Assembly: GCA_938074205.1 (NCBI GenBank)
Contig: CALJES010000002.1
Span: 186,001-250,000 of the forward strand
Length of the DNA: 64,000 bases
Direction of reading: 5' to 3'
DNA from: an uncultured bacterium
GTDB taxonomy: Bacteria; Armatimonadota; UBA5829
Position 1 is the stretch's first letter. Every line of letters starts with the position of its first letter. A program made the translations under genes and the position numbers. Positions 61,123 through 64,000 of the stretch are shown one piece after another. The notes under the pieces are model-generated. The model did not search any database and was not told where the DNA came from. It worked only from the letters and a program-made list of their open reading frames with translations.

Positions 61123-62520
61123 CTAAGTATGCCCCAGTCTTCTCGCAACTAGCTCGCTCAGGTCCGCTGCAATAGACTTCAGTTCAGTTTCGTTTGGTCC
61201 TTCGACCATTATCCTGATAACTTTTTCCGTGCCAGACGGTCTGACTACCACACGACCTTTGCCAGAAAGTCTTTTTTCAGCATTCTTGATTGCAGTAGTT
61301 ATCTCAGGATCCGTCTTCCAACCGTCCTTGTTTTGGACCCTTACGTTGACCAGCACTTGCGGGAACTCTTCCATTTGAGCGGCGAGTTCAGAGAGCCGCT
61401 TGCCTGTAGTGACCATTATTTGCAGTATTTGGAGTGCAGTTATCATGCCGTCGCCTGTGGTAGTGAAATCTGAGAGGATGATATGACCTGACTTTTCTCC
61501 TCCCACCACCGCTCCGATGGATCGCATTTTGTCGGAGACGTACCGGTCACCCACTGGAGTCCTAACCAGCTGAATATTTTCCTTTGCCAGCGCGAGCTCC
61601 AACCCAATGTTGCTCATAACTGTTGCCACTACTGTGTTAAATGGTAGGCCGCTTGTCTTAGCTCTATGGAGAGCATAGATAGCCATCAGCCGATCTCCGT
61701 CAACTATTTGCCCTCGCTCATCAGCCATGATAACGCGGTCTGCATCTCCGTCGAATGATAAGCCGGCATCGGCTCCCGTCTGCTTGACGAGTGTTGCCAT
61801 TTGCTGTGGGTGCAGCGACCCGCAGGATTCGTTTATGTTGATACCTGTTGGGGTGCAGTTGACGTAAGTAGCTTTTGCGCCTAGTTCATGGAATACACGC
61901 GGAGCAAGCTCACTTGCGGCCCCGTTAGCACAGTCGATAACAATATTCATCCCGTCCAGCGGCGCCCGTACAGTTTTCTTAACGTGGTAGGCGTAGTCCC
62001 ATATCAGCTCGTGTTTGCGAAAGATGTTGCCCACATCCTTACCTATTGGTCTGGTAAAGGAATCGAAACCCTCTATTTCCCGCTCAATTTGAGCTTCAAC
62101 AGAGTCATCAAGCTTGTACCCGTCGGGACCGAAGAACTTAATTCCGTTGTCCTCAACAGGATTATGCGAGGCTGAAATCACAGTGCCTATTGCGCATCCG
62201 GTCCGGATGGTCAGGTACGCTACACCGGGAGTCGGAATAACTCCCACTAGCAGAGCATCTACTCCCTGAGAGCATATTCCCGATATCAGTGCGCTCTCAA
62301 GGATATCACCTGAGATTCGCGGGTCTCGTCCCACCAATACAGTTGGACGATTTCGAGTGCGTCTGAGACCCTCATCGGCGGGTTGGTTGAATGAAACGTG
62401 CGAGTTTCTGGCCACGAGAACGTGCGCCGCTGTAGTGCCGAGCTTCAGTGCAAGAAGCGGCGAAAGCTCTGCGTTAGCTAAACCACGAACCCCGTCTGTC
62501 CCAAAAAGCTTTCTATTCAC
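61123..62520 (-). CDS. glmM: Phosphoglucosamine mutase
   Basis: GlmM converts glucosamine 6-phosphate to glucosamine 1-phosphate for peptidoglycan precursors. The 465-residue protein has FGTDGVRGLAN, the phosphoserine S118 in ISASHNP, the magnesium loop SFDGDADR, GGEKSGHII and the phosphate-binding RPSGTEKVIRIM. An extra segment of about 20 residues near 38-58 (NSHVSFNQPADEGLRRTRNR) lengthens it beyond the usual 445. The GTG start follows the cdaR stop directly. CdaA-CdaR-GlmM is a known cluster in which GlmM modulates c-di-AMP synthesis. Confidence 0.96.
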   Translation of the reverse strand: MNRKLFGTDGVRGLANAELSPLLALKLGTTAAHVLVARNSHVSFNQPADEGLRRTRNRPTVLVGRDPRISGDILESALISGICSQGVDALLVGVIPTPGVAYLTIRTGCAIGTVISASHNPVEDNGIKFFGPDGYKLDDSVEAQIEREIEGFDSFTRPIGKDVGNIFRKHELIWDYAYHVKKTVRAPLDGMNIVIDCANGAASELAPRVFHELGAKATYVNCTPTGININESCGSLHPQQMATLVKQTGADAGLSFDGDADRVIMADERGQIVDGDRLMAIYALHRAKTSGLPFNTVVATVMSNIGLELALAKENIQLVRTPVGDRYVSDKMRSIGAVVGGEKSGHIILSDFTTTGDGMITALQILQIMVTTGKRLSELAAQMEEFPQVLVNVRVQNKDGWKTDPEITTAIKNAEKRLSGKGRVVVRPSGTEKVIRIMVEGPNETELKSIAADLSELVARRLGHT

Positions 62521-63456
62521 TCATTCCCCCTGTTCAATGGTTATTGTCACGTGGACCCTAGATGGTCCGAGTACGCGGATGCCAGGAGGCACACGCAGTG
62601 AAACTTGCTTCGTCACGCTAGTTGTGGCACCTTCTATTGATATCTCTTCGGTTTCGATAGTACTGATGCCAATAAGAATCTTCGGCTTACCTTCTATTGT
62701 CACGGAGGGTGGAGCTACGGAAACTCTCACAACCTTTGCCGGATATTTCGGTCGACCGACTATGTTCTCACTTACAATTACTGTCTTTGTAGCCGGCACC
62801 TCAACGACGTTTATTTTCAGGTGTACTGTCTTAGTATCAAGAGTTACGTCGTCCACCCTGTTTCCGTTTGCATCCACCGGAGTCACTTCAAAGTCGTCGT
62901 CGATGGGTTTACCCAACGTGTTGTAAAACAGCGGAAGGATAACGTGTCTTACGCGGGCGACGTCGCTTGCTTTGCCCGATACACCGACGAACGCAGGGCG
63001 CAGAACCGGCTCTGCAAAGGTATATCCCAGAGGGGGCGCCGTCATCAGGCGCAGCTCAACAGGCAGGCGTTTGGATTGTATCGCCTCAACCCGAACATTG
63101 ACTACACTGGGTCTTGCTGCAACTGTCAAATTACTGTCGCTGGCACCAATAACTCGTACTGATACCTTTGCTCGACTGACTACTGTACCTCGCACTAAGC
63201 GCAGCCGAGAAAGATCTATCCACGCACTCACATCCGAGGACCGCACCGAGTCCACTGCCAGTTTCGGACCTGTGACCGTCACGCTTACTTCCGAAGCGGA
63301 TGGTTCAGCAGTATATCCGGAGGCAAGATTGCGAATCTGGAGCGGAACGCTGACTACCTTGACGGTCTGCGGGTTGCGCTCTGCGTTTACGTAAGCCCAC
63401 AGAAATACAGCTATAACGAGAGCGAGAATCTTGTAAATGAGATTGTGCCGAATCAT
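62521..63456 (-). CDS. cdaR: CdaA regulator CdaR (YbbR domains)
   Basis: A 311-residue protein with one N-terminal transmembrane helix (IYKILALVIAVFLWAYVNAE) and about three YbbR repeats outside the membrane (PLQIRNLASGYTAEPSASEVSVTVTGP; VELRLMTAPPLGYTFAEPVLRPAFVGVSG; VSVAPPSVTIEGKPKILIGISTIETEEISI). CdaR controls the membrane diadenylate cyclase CdaA. The ATG overlaps the cdaA stop by 4 bases and glmM starts right after its own stop. Confidence 0.93.
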   Translation of the reverse strand: MIRHNLIYKILALVIAVFLWAYVNAERNPQTVKVVSVPLQIRNLASGYTAEPSASEVSVTVTGPKLAVDSVRSSDVSAWIDLSRLRLVRGTVVSRAKVSVRVIGASDSNLTVAARPSVVNVRVEAIQSKRLPVELRLMTAPPLGYTFAEPVLRPAFVGVSGKASDVARVRHVILPLFYNTLGKPIDDDFEVTPVDANGNRVDDVTLDTKTVHLKINVVEVPATKTVIVSENIVGRPKYPAKVVRVSVAPPSVTIEGKPKILIGISTIETEEISIEGATTSVTKQVSLRVPPGIRVLGPSRVHVTITIEQGE

Positions 63457-64000
63457 CTGTGCCTGAGCTTGGCCTTACGAAGAGTACTGTCGAGCGTACT
63501 GGCGAGCCACGTCGCGCGGTAACGCTTTTCCGGAGTTGCGAGAAGCTGGGTGAGAGCATCTGTTAGCGAATGCTCGTTTAGCCCTCTGTGTAGTTTGCCT
63601 TCTACTGCCAACGAGATCGTTCCAGTCTCTTCGGAGACTACTACTACTGCTGCGTCACTTTCTTCGGCGACACCCAACGCTGCTTTGTGACGGGTATGAA
63701 TCATCGTCCCCAGATGGGTGGTTTCAGACAAAGGCAGTATGCACCCGGCAGCAACAATCCTATTGCCCCTGATCAATACAGCGCCGTCGTGCAGCGGTGC
63801 TCCCGGATTGAAGATCGACAGTATAAGCTCTTCGGTCGCAGCCGCATCGAGTTTTGTTCCTGTTGATGCAATGTCTTCGAGAGCATCTTCGCGCTCTATC
63901 ACGATCAACGCGCCGATCTGTCGCCTTGACATCTCGCAAGCTGCTCTCACTATCACTGGAACTATGGGTGCTGCGTCCTCCTTTTCTAGAAGTGCAAACC
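63453..64000 (-). CDS. cdaA: Diadenylate cyclase CdaA, 5' end outside the window
   Basis: The C-terminal DAC domain of a membrane c-di-AMP synthase; the frame is open to the window edge, so the N-terminal membrane part is missing. Visible motifs are GALIVIERED, FNPGAPLHDGAVLIRGN (DGA motif) and HTRHKAALGVAEESD, where the family's RHR motif reads RHK. It converts two ATP to c-di-AMP, a signal for cell-wall and osmotic control. First visible gene of cdaA-cdaR-glmM. Confidence 0.92.
   Translation of the reverse strand, partial: FALLEKEDAAPIVPVIVRAACEMSRRQIGALIVIEREDALEDIASTGTKLDAAATEELILSIFNPGAPLHDGAVLIRGNRIVAAGCILPLSETTHLGTMIHTRHKAALGVAEESDAAVVVVSEETGTISLAVEGKLHRGLNEHSLTDALTQLLATPEKRYRATWLASTLDSTLRKAKLRHR

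Overview
The window is 64 kb of a bacterial chromosome with about 50% G+C. It is densely coded, with short operons on both strands, and frequent TTG starts chosen by strong Shine-Dalgarno (SD) sequences. I saw no tRNA, rRNA, IS element, CRISPR array or prophage. Two prepilin-type proteins (N-terminal [15 protein letters not shown]; the second also has an H-x9-DG motif), many secreted carbohydrate-active or surface proteins, flagella and a CdaA/CdaR/GlmM cluster together suggest an Armatimonadota-like or related environmental lineage. That placement is inference from gene style, not from a marker gene.

Layout. 1-5.8 kb: flagellar filament genes (two tandem flagellins, fliD, fliS, a FliT-like chaperone), then a membrane-anchored M14 peptidase. 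7-10.5 kb: hemC, nadB and a convergent amidohydrolase. 10.6-18.1 kb: two small genes and a complete phosphate regulon, read leftward as phoB-phoR and pstS-pstC-pstA-pstB-phoU, with a three-unit Pho-box-like repeat before pstS. 18.2-23.5 kb: a secreted metallophosphoesterase with a beta-propeller, a small zinc protein, and a secreted surface-protein gene broken by one frameshift and one in-frame TAG. 23.8-28.4 kb: a leftward operon eda-kdgK-arsM-MocA-type oxidoreductase-cysK, joining Entner-Doudoroff steps with arsenite methylation and cysteine synthesis. 28.5-36.4 kb: ispG, a GNAT acetyltransferase, proS, mgtC, a Tat-exported DUF362 protein, threonine aldolase and a WbsX/GH99-like lipoprotein.

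36.4-43.1 kb: two small leftward genes, then a LacI-regulated set (LacI regulator, transaldolase-like protein, secreted glycosidase-like protein) with a cre-like operator, and a homocysteine methyltransferase gene with a near-consensus promoter. 43.3-50 kb: wrbA, a pseudopilin, pyk-DUF1638-galM, dedA, and mraZ standing apart from any division genes. 50.1-59.8 kb: a DegT-type aminotransferase, a second pseudopilin, a GH38-type mannosidase and a 1295-residue exported surface protein. 60-64 kb: a sialidase-like protein, glmM, cdaR and the 3' part of cdaA (c-di-AMP module).

Main themes: flagellar motility; phosphate scavenging; polysaccharide breakdown (GH38, sialidase, WbsX/GH99, KDG/KDPG steps, LacI-transaldolase set); and multi-domain surface proteins sharing a C-terminal module and a promoter core. 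The best candidates for something new are the LacI/transaldolase-like/glycosidase-like operon, the broken surface gene with its paired promoter motif, several very small Cys/His-rich or leader ORFs, and promoters placed so close to the start codon that leaderless transcripts are likely.
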